From contig CACVBU010000700.1 in the NCBI GenBank assembly GCA_902728285.1, positions 286,047 through 350,046 of the forward strand: DNA of 64,000 nucleotides. The letters are read 5' to 3'. Source of the stretch: Clytia hemisphaerica. Lineage: Eukaryota > Cnidaria > Hydrozoa > Leptothecata > Clytiidae. Shown piece by piece: positions 35,312-46,198 of the stretch. The translations under genes were made by a program, and so were the position numbers. Each line of letters begins with the position of its first letter. Positions within the stretch are counted from its first letter, which is position 1. The notes beneath the pieces are model-generated. The model was not told the DNA's origin. It saw only the letters and a program-made list of their open reading frames with translations, and did no database searches.

Positions 35312-37235
35312 AACAGTTTCTTAATCTTTTTTATAAGATGCGTGGCAGGCACCCCTGTCTCACTTTTTTTATTACGAGGAAGCGGTTGCTTTTGTGAATC
35401 ACTTTTGGCCCTAATCTCAACAACGTAAACCTACTATAATCGCTATCAACAACACACTATAAGTGGTACCTTGACGTCCTGGTTGTTCTTTTCCGTGTAG
35501 TCCCCGTGTCCGATTGACAGGCTGGTACCGATTCCACCAATCAGATTTTGTCAACACCAAAAAAACAACAACTAATAACTCCAGGTAAAAAAATTTCAAA
35601 AAAATTTCAACGAAATACACGTTTATTTTTTTATTAGAACACCTAAAATTTGGCTCAGTCTGGATGTGCTTATTTTTTTAGCAATTTTCAGCCTAAAATG
35701 TTCTTAAATGCGTTCTTAATTTTTCAGACTACTCTAAATCGACAATATGATACAAAATAAAGAGCACTTGAATTTGGCAAAATTTGGACAATATTTCACT
35801 CTCGACTTTTGAAGATCCACCCTTAAATTCGGTTAAAACTGCTTGAAAAGAGGAAAAAATTGTAGTTTCTTGTCATTTTTTTCCAAACTGAGGCTGGGCA
35901 TGTTCTTAAGATGTTCTTAATTTTTCGATGAATTTCAGCCTATATGTTCTTATAAACTAGGTTCTAATAAAAAAAAAAACGTGTAACCAATAAAAAACAA
36001 CGAAAATTTCAGTTGAATCCTATCCAGAAGAAATCTACTTCGCAAAGAAGGTCGATTCAGGTCATTCTACTCCACTAATTTCAAATACTCTTATTCAGCA
36101 TTCACTTTAATTTTTGTTCACTCACAATCAATCATTCGCTTGTTGCACAAAAAACTTCATGGTTGGCCCAACAAACTCAGTAACTTTGCTTGTGTATCAA
36201 CAAAAATTAAAGGGATCGCTGCGAAACAATCTCAACAATCTTCTGTTACTTTGTTTGGTCATGAGCTAATCTTGTTCAACTTTCATCAATTCTATTTTTA
36301 GCTTGTTTATCATACCAAACAGTGTTTCTATTTTCATGTACAGAACTGCGCATATTCTGTACAACTAATTTTCTCTGCAAATTTGCAATTCGATTTTCTC
36401 CGAAATTTCTCGAAACCTAAATACGTATATCTACTAAACCTCCATCATGATTCCTATATATCTCATTAAATTTCTATTATCCACCAACGTGACTGTTCCA
36501 CGCTCGGGCGCTAAGCTATGGTCACACGTGGTCCAAAAAATCGCAATACTCTATTCATAACTCAAATAATCTTCTATATAACTCTGTAATTCATAACTCA
36601 ATTCAATATTTCCAAATAACTCAATAATCCCCCACACTCGTCATAACTCTCATTGCCTCGAGACATCATTCTGAGCTTTAAACTTATATAGCGCGCGCTT
36701 CTCACATTCACTCAACTTTCTAGACTGCCCCACTGTCTGCTGAAAGAAAAAAATAATCGTTAATTTATATTTGTACATGTAACACCTAAATAACTCTCTC
36801 TACTCTCTCACACAACCATCTAACCTCCTATTCAATCAACATGTTATAGTTACACTGGAACGGGCAGTGTGTCCCTCGGGTAGTTCTCCTTATATACAAG
36901 ACGCCCGTCATTGCCTCGACCTTGTTGGAGTAGTCTATAACCCGTGCGCCCATTAAAAGTGTTTTTTTCTTACTAATTTTTTTCAAAATCTTTGAGGATA
37001 AAAAAAGTCGGATGACACCGATATAGTGCGCTCCAGATACTATATCGCTACGTTATGTAGATACAGACCCAGAAGATCGATGAAACCAAACGAAAACCCC
37101 TTCCATTAGTGCTTAAGGAAGTCGGTTTTATTATTATTTTTTCTGTTTTATTAAGGAGCCGAAAAATTACGTCTTTCAAAAATAAAACCCTGTAAAAAAA
37201 ATTTCTAATTAAGCTCCGGGATCTTTAATTACGTT
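35312..37235 (-). other. 5' leader of the Gypsy element
   Basis: About 1.9 kb from the primer-binding site to gag. No gene is seen. A TA-flanked MITE (35618-35983) sits inside it, so roughly 370 bp of the leader is foreign. Confidence 0.6.
35618..35983. mobile_element. Tc1/mariner-like MITE in the Gypsy leader
   Basis: Termini CACGTTTATTTTTTTATTAG and CTAATAAAAAAAAAAACGTG, followed inward by AACACCT/AGGTT, are flanked by TA on both sides. The interior repeats the motif GTTCTTAA with TTTCAGCC several times. The element at 55281-55530 has the same plan. Confidence 0.75.
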
Positions 37236-37243
37236 GGGCGCCA
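37236..37243 (-). other. primer-binding site of the Gypsy element
   Basis: TGGCGCCC on the minus strand, two bases after the 5' LTR. This is complementary to the 3' end of a tRNA; the TGGCGCCC start is that used by Lys-tRNA-primed elements. Confidence 0.8.
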
Positions 37244-37245
37244 TT

Positions 37246-37565
37246 TGTAATAATGCGATGCCGGCCCACGTCTAGGTCGACACCACACTATTAACGGGTG
37301 GAGGACTAGTCCAGACATCAAACAGAGAAGGGGAGACTATACGTATTTCTGTACTGGCTATATCTTACATTTACATAAAAGTCTTACCTTATACACACGC
37401 CACAGAAACCCACCACTCCATTTCAGGTCCGAAACTAGACTCCCAGATCAGGCGACCTGAGCAGAGTAAAACACTTTCAAGTTCATTCAACCGTAACGAG
37501 GGCGTTACGGGCGTGGAAGGTGGTTTCTGGGCGTAGTACAGAGGCTATAGAATCGCCTCTGTACA
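37246..37565 (-). repeat. 5' LTR of the Gypsy element
   Basis: Direct repeat of 28298-28618. Its outer end joins LINE endonuclease sequence directly. The LINE frame happens to run about 27 codons into the LTR before a stop, so the last part of that 392-codon frame is LTR and not LINE. Confidence 0.93.
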
Positions 37566-38661
37566 ATACTTTCAAAAATTCTGAGTAGTTTTTTGACATA
37601 TCAGGAAGAGCATTGAACTTAGCAGCAATGTTTGCACCGATCCTAGTGCCAAGATCTATATCATTTCGTATGGCTTGCCAATTAAGACGTTTTGACCGGT
37701 TAGGCTTTGGTGTTCGGAAACTCATTTGAATCATAGTCGATACAATGCGATGATCACTTCCAATTGGATTGGAAGACGAGTAAGCTTGGCAGTTGGGGAT
37801 GCTGTTTCGCCAACGTTTCCTATACATGCAGTAGTCTATCTGTGCAAGATCTCCACGTGGTGAGCGCCAGGTCCAGAGCTTTTTGCGAGGCTTTTGAAAA
37901 GTGATGTTGCCTACGACCAGATTATGTTGTTCTGAGAATTCGCGTAAATATTTGCCGTTTCTGTTAAAATCATCATGGAAGGAAAATTTGCCTTCTAGTC
38001 TAGCATTGAAATCTCCTTGGATTAGCAACATGTTGTGATGAGGTATGGCTTCAGTTATCAGATCAAGAGTTTCGTAGAAGTCAATGACCTCTTGTTCAGG
38101 TCTCGAGTTGTGAGGTGAGTAGCAGGACAAGACACACGTTTTTGGGTTACCTTTGAAGACAGCAATCATAATATTCTCGTCGATAGAGTCTACAAAAGTT
38201 AGTAAGGGTAGAATGGAAGAGTGGACTACAATGCCAACACCGTGAATGGATGCTCCTTGCTCATTTCTTGTGGCTGAGGAGGTAAAGAGTGTGCAATTGT
38301 CAAGGTCATGGGAAACAATTTCAGGATCGCTCGGTTTATGAACGTAACGGTGTTCTTGGACACAGAGTATTTTGATATCGTGTTTTGACACAAGATGGTT
38401 AAGTTCTTTACGCGAACATATGGTTGAAAGAGTTCTGCAGTTTAACGTACCAGTTTTGTACGATTGAGAGGGTTTGGATAGCTTGACACGTCGAGTTCTA
38501 TTAGAATCAGGTCTTCCAGAAGGATTGAGAGCTGGTTCGTCATGGGACGATAGGGTACTTTCGTCAAGACTTGATGCGTCAAGTAGAGGATCAAGGGCTT
38601 TAACCTTGGTGCTTCGAATGGACTTTGTCATAGCTTTTTCTAGTAGCTGTGGATTAGCCAT
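37566..38661 (-). pseudogene. LINE endonuclease domain, truncated by the Gypsy LTR
   Basis: An apurinic-endonuclease (EEP) domain with all the usual motifs: LNCRTL (metal-site Asn), VQEHR (Glu), GDFNARL (Asp/Asn), QIDYCM and GSDHRIV (Ser-Asp-His). In a LINE this enzyme nicks target DNA for target-primed reverse transcription. A basic, Ser-rich N-terminal part precedes it. The reverse transcriptase that should follow is absent: the sequence stops at the Gypsy LTR and does not resume on its far side. 38662-39090 is probably the LINE 5' leader. Confidence 0.85.
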
Positions 38662-39385
38662 GGTGGCTCGCTACGCCTACCATGACGCGCAGTAGTCAGA
38701 TTTTGACTTTTTGCTCTCTGCCGTTGTTGTACGACGACAATCATCCGCCAAACAGCTTTGATGTTGGACCAGTACAAACGGTTTGTCGTTGTCTGCTTCA
38801 GCAACTACCAACTCTCCTGCAGCCAGAGAGTGGGGTTGTTTTATCGAGGTTTTCCATTCCTCTAGATCGGCTGTGTTTTGTTCCAAACAGGGGTACCACG
38901 TGAAGGCAACTGGCTCTCGCCATACACAGCAGTCTGAGAAGGTGAGTGGCTATGTGGTACGCATCAACCTCCCCTGCTTACTTTCACTCCAACAGCATCA
39001 CCCCTGGCTCCCGTAGTACAGGTTGAACTGATGCTCTCAAAGCTTTTCGGCCCATTTATTAGCGGGTTCCCATCCCCGGCTATTAGGTACCCGAGAGTAA
39101 ATATACAATGAAATAGTGCACACTAACTATGCAATTAATATAGATTTTCAAAAGTATTTAAAATTGGGCTTATATTCACCGTGCTTTCTTGTCAAAAGAA
39201 AAACGTCATCGTTATAATGATATAATGGAGAAAAACTCATATTTAAAAATTTGTCTGCTCATCAATTCTACCTATCACCAGGGTAGCTTTTCTTTATAAA
39301 GCTCAGTAGTGTTGTCAGTCATTTCTGATTAACATCCCCATTGAGATTCTCCATATCATGCGTTGGAAAGATATTCTCGAGTATT
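38662..39385. other. probable LINE 5' leader and spacer
   Basis: Open short frames on both strands without recognisable domains, between the endonuclease frame and the SGNH-like ORF1. It is higher in GC up to about 39090 and AT-rich beyond. Confidence 0.45.
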
Positions 39386-40031
39386 TCATCTTCCTGGGCT
39401 TTTCTTTTTGGTATTTCTCGCTGATTGTCTCCCTTCATTATTGTTGAAATTCAATATGTTGATAATTCTTCCAAAGTTATCCGCTAGCATTGCTGAACCT
39501 TCTTTATTCAAGAGTACGCCACCGGAACTTAAATAGTATTTTCTGATATTGTCGTTTTCAATGGAACCAAGATCTAGATTTGCACATGTCAATTTTAACG
39601 CGCCGTATACTCCTTTGATCCTGCGACTGTGTATTTGAAAACAGTTCTCTACGTCAATGACGAGATTATGACGGCGATGTCGTATTTTCCATTTAAGTAT
39701 ATCGCAAAGTTGATGATATTGTCGGCGACTTCAGAATTATTTTCATTCATGCTTAAATCGTTGGTTCCAATGTGGATAATGATTGCATCAATCAAACAAA
39801 AAAGTTTAAGTCAAACGACTCCATGTATGTGTAGAGTTGTTGTGTTGTAGCACCAGGGTAGGAGTTGACAGTGACCTTAGCATTACCAAATGTCGGCAAA
39901 TGGTTCTTTATATCTTTGACGATGGAATCTGCAACGATTGCAATTGACTTTTTTGGTCTTCTTCCTCTTTTGTTGGTGGTTGATGAGTGATTCTTTTTGT
40001 ATGTCACCTTTTTGGAAGAAGAATGGTACAC
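39386..40031 (-). pseudogene. decayed LINE ORF1 with SGNH-hydrolase (esterase-like) domain
   Basis: Three frames supply the pieces in order: a Lys-rich start, VADSIVKDIKNHLP (block I region, normally GDS), VNSYPGATTQQLYTYM, IIIHIGTNDLSMNEN (block III, GTND) at about 39765-39720, and LSSGGVLLNKEGSAMLADNF (block V region) at about 39520-39465. Esterase/SGNH domains are known in ORF1 of CR1-like LINEs. The loss of GDS and the frameshifts make it a pseudogene. It is upstream, in the same orientation, of the endonuclease fragment at 37566-38661 and may be from the same LINE. Confidence 0.65.
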
Positions 40032-40839
40032 GTTATTATTTATACAAACAAACTATGTAGGAACACAAGGCTTCCATGTCCAAAATATTAAGAACAAGTT
40101 AAGAACTTCAGACTCGATTAAATTCTTATAAAATGTATAGCACCTTTTGGAATGGTTTTTTCTGTCTCCTTGTTTTGTCACTGGCATCCATCTTACAATT
40201 TCTTGCGGCTATCCTTAGTTAATCAATCAATAATGATTCTTTGATATATCTGATAAATGTGATAACAGATTTAATCCTGAGGAGAGAATCTGCCGCAGTT
40301 ATCAATTTCACTCAATTCAATTCAAGATCTGATCTTTCCCAGCTGGTTATTTTGTAATCACAACTTTTCAGCAAGTTGTTCAATTTTGCCGGACCAAATA
40401 TGATTATGAACTAGATCAAAATAAGATTTAAGGGCGGCACATACCGTACCCTCCATTTGCCTAAGTACCCCTCCCTCTCTGGGTTCACGACCTGAATATC
40501 TGCAAGTTTTTGACAAAATGTCCCTCTGGATATCCACAAAAATGACGTTATTTTAGACTTACCTTTAACTTTTGATGTGTTTATACAATGAATGTTTGCT
40601 ATCTTCAACATCCCCATACAAGATTTTTCTGGAAATGCCCATTTTAGTTTACACACTTCTTGTTAGAAATAACCTCAAAAGTAGCACGAAGGCATATTCT
40701 GGCGAACTGCACCGGGCTTGCTTTCAAAAAGGCTGTTTTCAATTTGATGCACATCCTATATTTTAGAGCTATTAAAAATAGTGAATTTTCGGCATTTATC
40801 CTTTTTAATCTTATTCGTTTTCTTTCTTTCTAACTTCAG

Positions 40840-40961
40840 AGATCAACGTCTTGGAAAGCGCCATTATTCCAATTTCTTTATGATGATATCGATTATGAAA
40901 GCAAAACAACTTTCTTGGGCAAACTTCCACAAACGAGCCATTGTTTAGAACAAAGAAGAAG
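40840..40961 (+). CDS. candidate later exon of the RUN-domain gene
   Basis: Bounded by a good acceptor (TTTCTTTCTAACTTCAG) and a donor (AGAAGAAG|GTACAAC). It is open in phase 0, the phase left by the exon ending at 28126, and would add 40 codons containing WKAPLFQFLYDDIDYES. I do not recognise the segment as a known RUN-family block, and exons may be missing between. If correct, the intron is 12.7 kb and filled with retroelements. Confidence 0.4.
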
Positions 40962-41159
40962 GTACAACTATTATTTTCGTACTTAAAAAACTCTTTATCT
41001 AATTCAAGTCGATTATGATTTTTGAAATGTTCCTCTGATATTTTCCTGAACTTTGGAAATATAGAAAAGTCATATTTTCATATTTGTAAATGTATGGAAA
41101 GATCATATTCTCAAGATATTTCCAGGATTAGAAATCTCTTACCCTCTCAGTGTTTGCTT

Positions 41160-41285
41160 CTGATTTGTCTAGAGCCTGACTAGGGAGGACGGTCAATCAG
41201 CACTTTTACCGCCCTCGATTTTGCAGGTCAAAACTGCGGGTTAATCCAAATCACTTTACTGTTCTCAAAAGTGCAAATACATAAA
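41160..41285 (-). repeat. dispersed repeat, inverted relative of 6985-7110
   Basis: The reverse complement matches 6985-7110 in ordered blocks including AATCGAGG and AGACAAATCAGAAG. Confidence 0.7.
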
Positions 41286-41289
41286 CATA

Positions 41290-41630
41290 CTTATATTGGC
41301 CATTTCATGGTCGGAATGAAACATGAGTGATCAAGACTGATCATGCCCAGATAACGGTTTCCAGTGGTTAGACGGCGAAAACACTCAAAATTTACACCAT
41401 CAGTAAAGTAAGTTTGCGACCGCAGTCGAGGGCGACCCGAAGGCTCCCTTTTCGTATAGCTGTCTACCCGAAGGTAGGGGAGGGTGCAACTTCTTTCCCT
41501 GGATTTCTCCACTTACCCTTGATCCGTCTCTTTAGTTGCTGAGCATCAAGGCATCTAGTACCATTTTGGGAATCTTTGGTATGACCCGACTGGGGATCGC
41601 ACCGTAGCTGGATGCTCTACCCAAAGATAA
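41290..41630 (-). mobile_element. probable tRNA-derived SINE, degenerate
   Basis: Read on the minus strand, GGGTAGAGCATCCAGCTACG followed by GTGCGATCCCCAGTC resembles a tRNA half with a B-box-like GGTGCGATCCC (about 41603-41593). A non-tRNA body follows with CCAAAATGGTACTAG and TGATGCTCAGCA. The A box is incomplete. The open minus frame at 41512-41291 lies inside it and is not a gene. Confidence 0.45.
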
Positions 41631-42296
41631 TATAAAAGCTAAAGCTGGATTGAGCGCCAGCTTGCTATTGAAGCGATTTCTTTTGATTTCCCTTTGATTC
41701 GCGGGTCTTTGATGTTGCCGCGCTTTTCGATGTGTGGGACACTAGATTTGGGTCGGGCATGCCCGGTTTTTGAACTTTTTGAAAACGAAAGTGATCAAAA
41801 TAATTGAATTCTAACCTAAAAACTGCAATTTTTTTATAAACAGAGGAGTATTGGCTTCTTAACTATCCATATGTTCTGTATTTTATCAAGATTTATCTTA
41901 CAAACTTCCTCAATAACTATTTTTTTGCCAAATTTAGGTTGAAAAGTATGGTCACTTTGAAGCAAAACTAAATAGTGTTGAAGGTTTCTGTGACATATAA
42001 TGTACATATCTACGGAAAGCTAAAAGATTGAAAATTTCATTGGAGTATTAAAAAATTTCAAAATAATCCACAATTTTCCACAATAATTAATCATATTATA
42101 CCCAAAATAACAAAATGTGAAACTCACAGCATAACTCCCGAGCATTGCACGGACCAACGAGGTTTTTGTTTTCTGCCGAACACTTTTTTAGCTAAACACT
42201 TTTCTTTTCGAAGTTTAAAAGTTGTTTTTATTTTGTGGCTTTGAAGAAAAATGAGTTAGTTGAATTGAATTGTAATGGAGAATACTATTTGTACAG

Positions 42297-43128
42297 ATGG
42301 AATGTAAGAACATTCGAGAAAAATTTCCAAGGTATGCAGACTTTGTAGAAAGAAAATCAACACAAACGAGTCCAACGTCAAGACATGTATGTGTTCAATT
42401 GAAAGAAAAGACAAGATTTTGATGCTGTTTTCCCATGATGTTTCAGATGATGATCCCCTTCAACACCCAACAAAATTGTGTCACAATTGCTCCGTCAAAC
42501 TGAATAAAGTTGAATATGATGGCCAGTATTTGAGTTCTACGATATTGCAGAGTTTAAGCATGATGATAGTTGTACGTTATGTAGATTGCACCCACTAAAA
42601 GAAAACAAGTTTCCACCACAATGAAACAATCCAAGATTTTTGACCTTGATACTTTAGTTGCAATTACTAAAGAGAATGGTTTCATACTGCTGGAATTATT
42701 GTCAAAGAAAATAGTAAAAATTGGTTTGTTGGACAAGGACAATGTTATAACACTTTTGTTTAACTGTAAAATATGATCTCTCTTGGATGTTAAAGGTTTA
42801 TCAAAGAGACATAACGCAGGGATCGTTCTTTCAAAGTCTTCCAGTCATTTTAACAGCTAATAACATTGAAAGTGTGCTTCAAGATCTGAAAGAAGCTAAA
42901 ATTTGCATAGGAAATTATGATTTCCGTGAACTAATTGAATACAAGGTTGAAGGGTTCGAGTCTTTTTTACCGAATGGATATTTAGAGGACCAGGAACTAA
43001 ATGTTATGACCACTCACTCACTTATCATTCGAGCTTCAAGTTGTGAGGTTTTTCTTTCCAAAAGCCATGGACCAACTCGATGTGATTTTTGTTCGAAGCA
43101 TAGGAGAGCATTACTCAAAGTCAATTGA
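42297..43128 (+). pseudogene. broken gene with RAG1-N-terminal-like zinc motifs
   Basis: Three frames read as one protein. About 42338-42520 encodes CRLCRKKINTNE and then HPTKLCHNCSVKL. After a one-base shift, about 42520-42590 gives PVFEFYDIAEFKHDDSCTLC followed by RLH. 42620-42775 reads LDTLVAITKENGFILLELLS. After another shift, 42766-43128 reads YDLSWMLKVYQRD and ends RCDFCSKHRRALLKVN. The order CxxC, HPxxxCHNC, CxxC-x2-H resembles the zinc-binding N-terminal region of RAG1. Proteins with that region also occur in invertebrate mobile elements (N-RAG-TP). No RAG1 catalytic core is present. The frame breaks and transposon-rich setting favour a dead element or a pseudogene over a host gene. 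Confidence 0.6.
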
Positions 43129-44279
43129 AAGCTTCCAAGCATTACATTTTATATTATCTTTGTTTTAACTGGTGGTGGTGGGTGTTGTACAGTTGACAGT
43201 ATTTCTTGTTACATACAGATGACAGATAACTGATAAACTTTTTTATATACCTGCATATATTTATATTAGATATATTTTAAATGCTAACCATTTTCAAATC
43301 TTCAAAATTTTCAAATCTGATTATTCATGCATTTCTGTATGAAATTGTCTTTTTTGCAGTTTGCTTTGACATATCATGCATGGATCATGGATATTAAACT
43401 CTTATATTTTCAACTTAAGTAAATAGTTTCTGTATATTAGTTTTTAGATATAAGAAAGTTTTGAAGAAAATAGGCATGTAATTTCATGTTTGAAATATAC
43501 AGCTACAATTCAGCTTCAGAGATATTTTTATAAATAATTTTAGAAAAAAAGAATTTCTGTTATTATTGAGTTCAGTCCGAGTCCGAACAAAGCTCGTCTT
43601 TTTTCGTTGTTTTTCTCGTAAACGTCAATTAAAAAAAAAGAGAAAATAACGCACTCCCATTGGTCCGCTCATAATAGAGCGCAAATAAATAGCTATTATT
43701 ACGGTCCCACACATCGAAAAATAGGATTTTTTTTCGTACTCTCTCCAACTTGTTTTTATATTCTCTTTGCTCTACCTTCATGCTACAGTCGCACTAGTAG
43801 TGTAACGCACAATGGCTTCTTTGTGGGTACCACTTTCAAAAACACTCCGATCAAAGATTACAGATATAGCCGTACTCGCCTAAAACAATCCACGATTTCC
43901 AGTAACAATCAAAAGCGCCTGAATCGCAAATATTAGTGCTGCGGTATAGCTATTTTTTGTCGGCTTGGCGCGTTTTATTGTTAAGGGAACTTTTGGATTG
44001 TTCTAGGCCGATGCATATGATTTACCATTTGATAGCGATCATCTCTTTCATTTGTTTTTAACAGAAGTGGACAGTACAAATCGTAAATTCAAACTGCTGT
44101 ACACACCATACGAAAGCGTACTCTTAGGTTCCAAATAAACGCCCCCCCTTTTCGAAAATTTATCAACCCCCCAGGACCTTAGGAGCCCCCCCCCCCGTTT
44201 AATAATTTTCAATAATTTTTCAACTTTAAAAGACAAGGTCCCTTATTCTGCTCTAAATATCCTGACTTTAGCATATACC
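43129..44279. other. non-coding stretch
   Basis: AT-rich up to about 43700. 44130-44215 is a C-run repeat (AATAAACGCCCCCCC) related to the element at 18969-19139. No gene seen. Confidence 0.5.
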
Positions 44280-44746
44280 TAGACTAGTGAACTAGTCGTT
44301 GAAAACAGACCCATTATACAAAAAATCAAGCTCCAAATAGAAGTTGCGTCTCTTTTCTGAATTTCAACGACTAGAAGCTACTTCCCTCAAAAAACGTTGT
44401 TTAATTTTACAACTTTTTTTAGGTTTTTGAGAATCCATCCAACTTTTTTGACTAAATAATATTTCATAGTAACATTGAACATGGGAACATGTAAATAAAT
44501 CAGCATTTCTAAAAACGCAATAAACAGAAAGAAAAATAAATGCAATCCCGCACGGGTCAGACATACAGAAATCTGTATGTCTCTCCTTACGATTTTAGGT
44601 GAAGAAAAAAAGGCGTTGGAAGTAGCTTCTAGTCGGTTATTTTCCTTTTCTCTCACGCGCGCTGAATATTTAATTAGTGTTTACATTATTTGATTGACAG
44701 TTTTATTATAAGGTTATAAGTAATAACCGACTAGTTTACTAGTCTA
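44280..44746. mobile_element. MITE with perfect 9-bp target duplication
   Basis: Termini TAGACTAGTGAACTAGTCG and CGACTAGTTTACTAGTCTA are inverse with one mismatch. GCATATACC is duplicated at 44271-44279 and 44747-44755. A second inner inverted pair, CGACTAGAAGCTACTTCC and its inverse, lies about 90-110 bp inside each end. No transposase. The 8-9 bp duplication suggests a Mutator-, hAT- or Merlin-like origin. Confidence 0.85.
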
Positions 44747-44802
44747 GCATATACCTTATATTTTGGGATTTTCGTAATTACAAAAAGTAATGAATGGAAC
44801 AA

Positions 44803-45157
44803 TTTTAGTCGTCTAGAAACTTTTGTGCACTAACTCCAAACAAAAGAAAAGTGTCAATATTGCAATTATATTTTTTTCCTGCTCAGAATAATTCTTGAGA
44901 AAAAAAATATGTGTGGATTTGTGTATTGAAAGTTTTTCATTTGAGTTGATTTTGTTTTGAGAGTTTGTTGTTGCTTGATAAATTGTTTTCTCGCTACGCA
45001 AGTTTCTGCGTAGCTAGCCGGGGTATCTATAAGGCTGGAACACCGGATTCTTCCAGTCGTTTATACAAACTAAATCCCGTATTATTATTATTATTATTAT
45101 TATTAGTATTGGTATTATTAGTATTACACGCATTATAAACGACTCCAGTCTACACCA
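44803..45157. repeat. dispersed repeat pair, copy 1 (other at 47685-48022)
   Basis: Near-colinear with 47685-48022, from TTTTAGTCGTCTAGAAAC through TCTCGCTACGCAAGTTTCTG to CATTATAAACGACTCCAGTC. This copy contains an (ATT)n run at about 45080-45125 that is mostly missing in copy 2. Confidence 0.85.
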
Positions 45158-45566
45158 AGCGAATGGATTATCCGTATTTGATAACGCGATCAAAGAAAAA
45201 TATGATTCATGGACGTGCTCTGAAGATGGAAACAATCGTCAAGGATTCTACCTCTCAATATCCTTTGTAAGTTCCGATACAGTTTCGCTGCTAAGAGATA
45301 GCCCAAATGACTTTTTAAGAATTACTTAAATTTCATACAAAGAATATTGATATAATGGTTTATTATCCGACGCACGTAAATAGCGACATTTGATTGGCTT
45401 CTTTGCTGTCCAATATTTTCAAATATATAGCTTCCATGGAGGCTAAATATTTCAAAAAATGCACGTCACACAACCGAGAAATATTTTTGCGATGAACGGA
45501 TAATAAACCATTTATTTGGACGCAGTCTCATCCAATGTGAAAAATATTAAGCTACGAGAAAAGATA
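45158..45566. other. non-coding stretch
   Basis: No supported gene. Sequence around 45350-45510 is partly self-complementary (TAATGGTTTATTATCC and GGATAATAAACCATTTA), suggesting a further small foldback element. Confidence 0.5.
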
Positions 45567-45840
45567 TAGGCTGCTAGCACCAGCTAACGGATTCGTGCTC
45601 CTTATACCTTATGCAGTTTTGTGGAGATCTGCGATTCAGACTAATAGTGATAGAGAGCTTTTGCCTTACAAATTTGGCTGAATTTTTAGGGGTGTTGATT
45701 GCTGATTTCGACACATCTATGCTCTTTTACACCCTAAAATCAGCAGTTTTCAGCCAAAAAGGGCCAACAATTTGCCCCAAATTCAGTCGACCCACACAAC
45801 GCTACTAATCCTTGCGATCCTTTGTCACCGCCAACTCAGC
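45567..45840. repeat. composite of dispersed repeats
   Basis: 45567-45652 matches 6118-6203. 45690-45800 resembles the 1-880/1003-1042 family (CAGCAGTTTTCAGCC, GTCGACCCAC). 45816-45840 (TCACCGCCAACTCAGC) matches the body of the SINE at 51457-51710. Confidence 0.6.
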
Positions 45841-45954
45841 AAAAGACTTGTCAAGCTTGGGTAAAAAGCTATAAGCGTTAGTACCACAGCGGTATCAATC
45901 AGTACCATTCTCTCGTCTCTTTGTTTCCCGCCATCGAATTCCCCTAGCAGATTC

Positions 45955-46135
45955 GCAAAACCACTAACCCCAACAGCAGATTCGCCAGAACCATCAACCC
46001 CACCAGCAGATTTGCCAGATGCATCAACTCCACCATCACATTCACCAGAACCATCAACTCCTCATCACATTCACCAGACCCATCAACTCCACCAGCAGCT
46101 TTGCCAGAACCATCAATATCACCACCACATTCACC
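45955..46135. repeat. 30-bp minisatellite
   Basis: About six diverged units of CCAGCAGATTCGCCAGAACC plus ATCAACCCCA. The plus frame would read Pro/Ser/Thr-rich decapeptides (PADSPEPSTP). No start, domain or splice context supports a gene. Confidence 0.8.
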
Positions 46136-46198
46136 AAAAACTTTAATTTCCAACAGATTTTTCTTGGGGCAATTGGGTAACATCTAGGGCAGCTATTT

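Larger units (their letters stand above)
28298..37565 (-). mobile_element. Ty3/Gypsy chromovirus-like LTR retrotransposon, 9.27 kb
   Basis: A full-length element on the minus strand. It has two direct LTRs of 320-321 bp (TG...CA ends), a tRNA primer-binding site next to the 5' LTR and a purine tract next to the 3' LTR. Then come gag with a zinc knuckle, protease, RT, RNase H and integrase, followed by a chromodomain. The LTRs differ at about four positions, so the insertion is recent, yet pol has several frameshifts. It lies in the intron after the RUN exon ending at 28126. The flanks show no matching target duplication (ACCTT on the left, ATACT on the right), and the right flank is the middle of a LINE. 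Confidence 0.93.
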
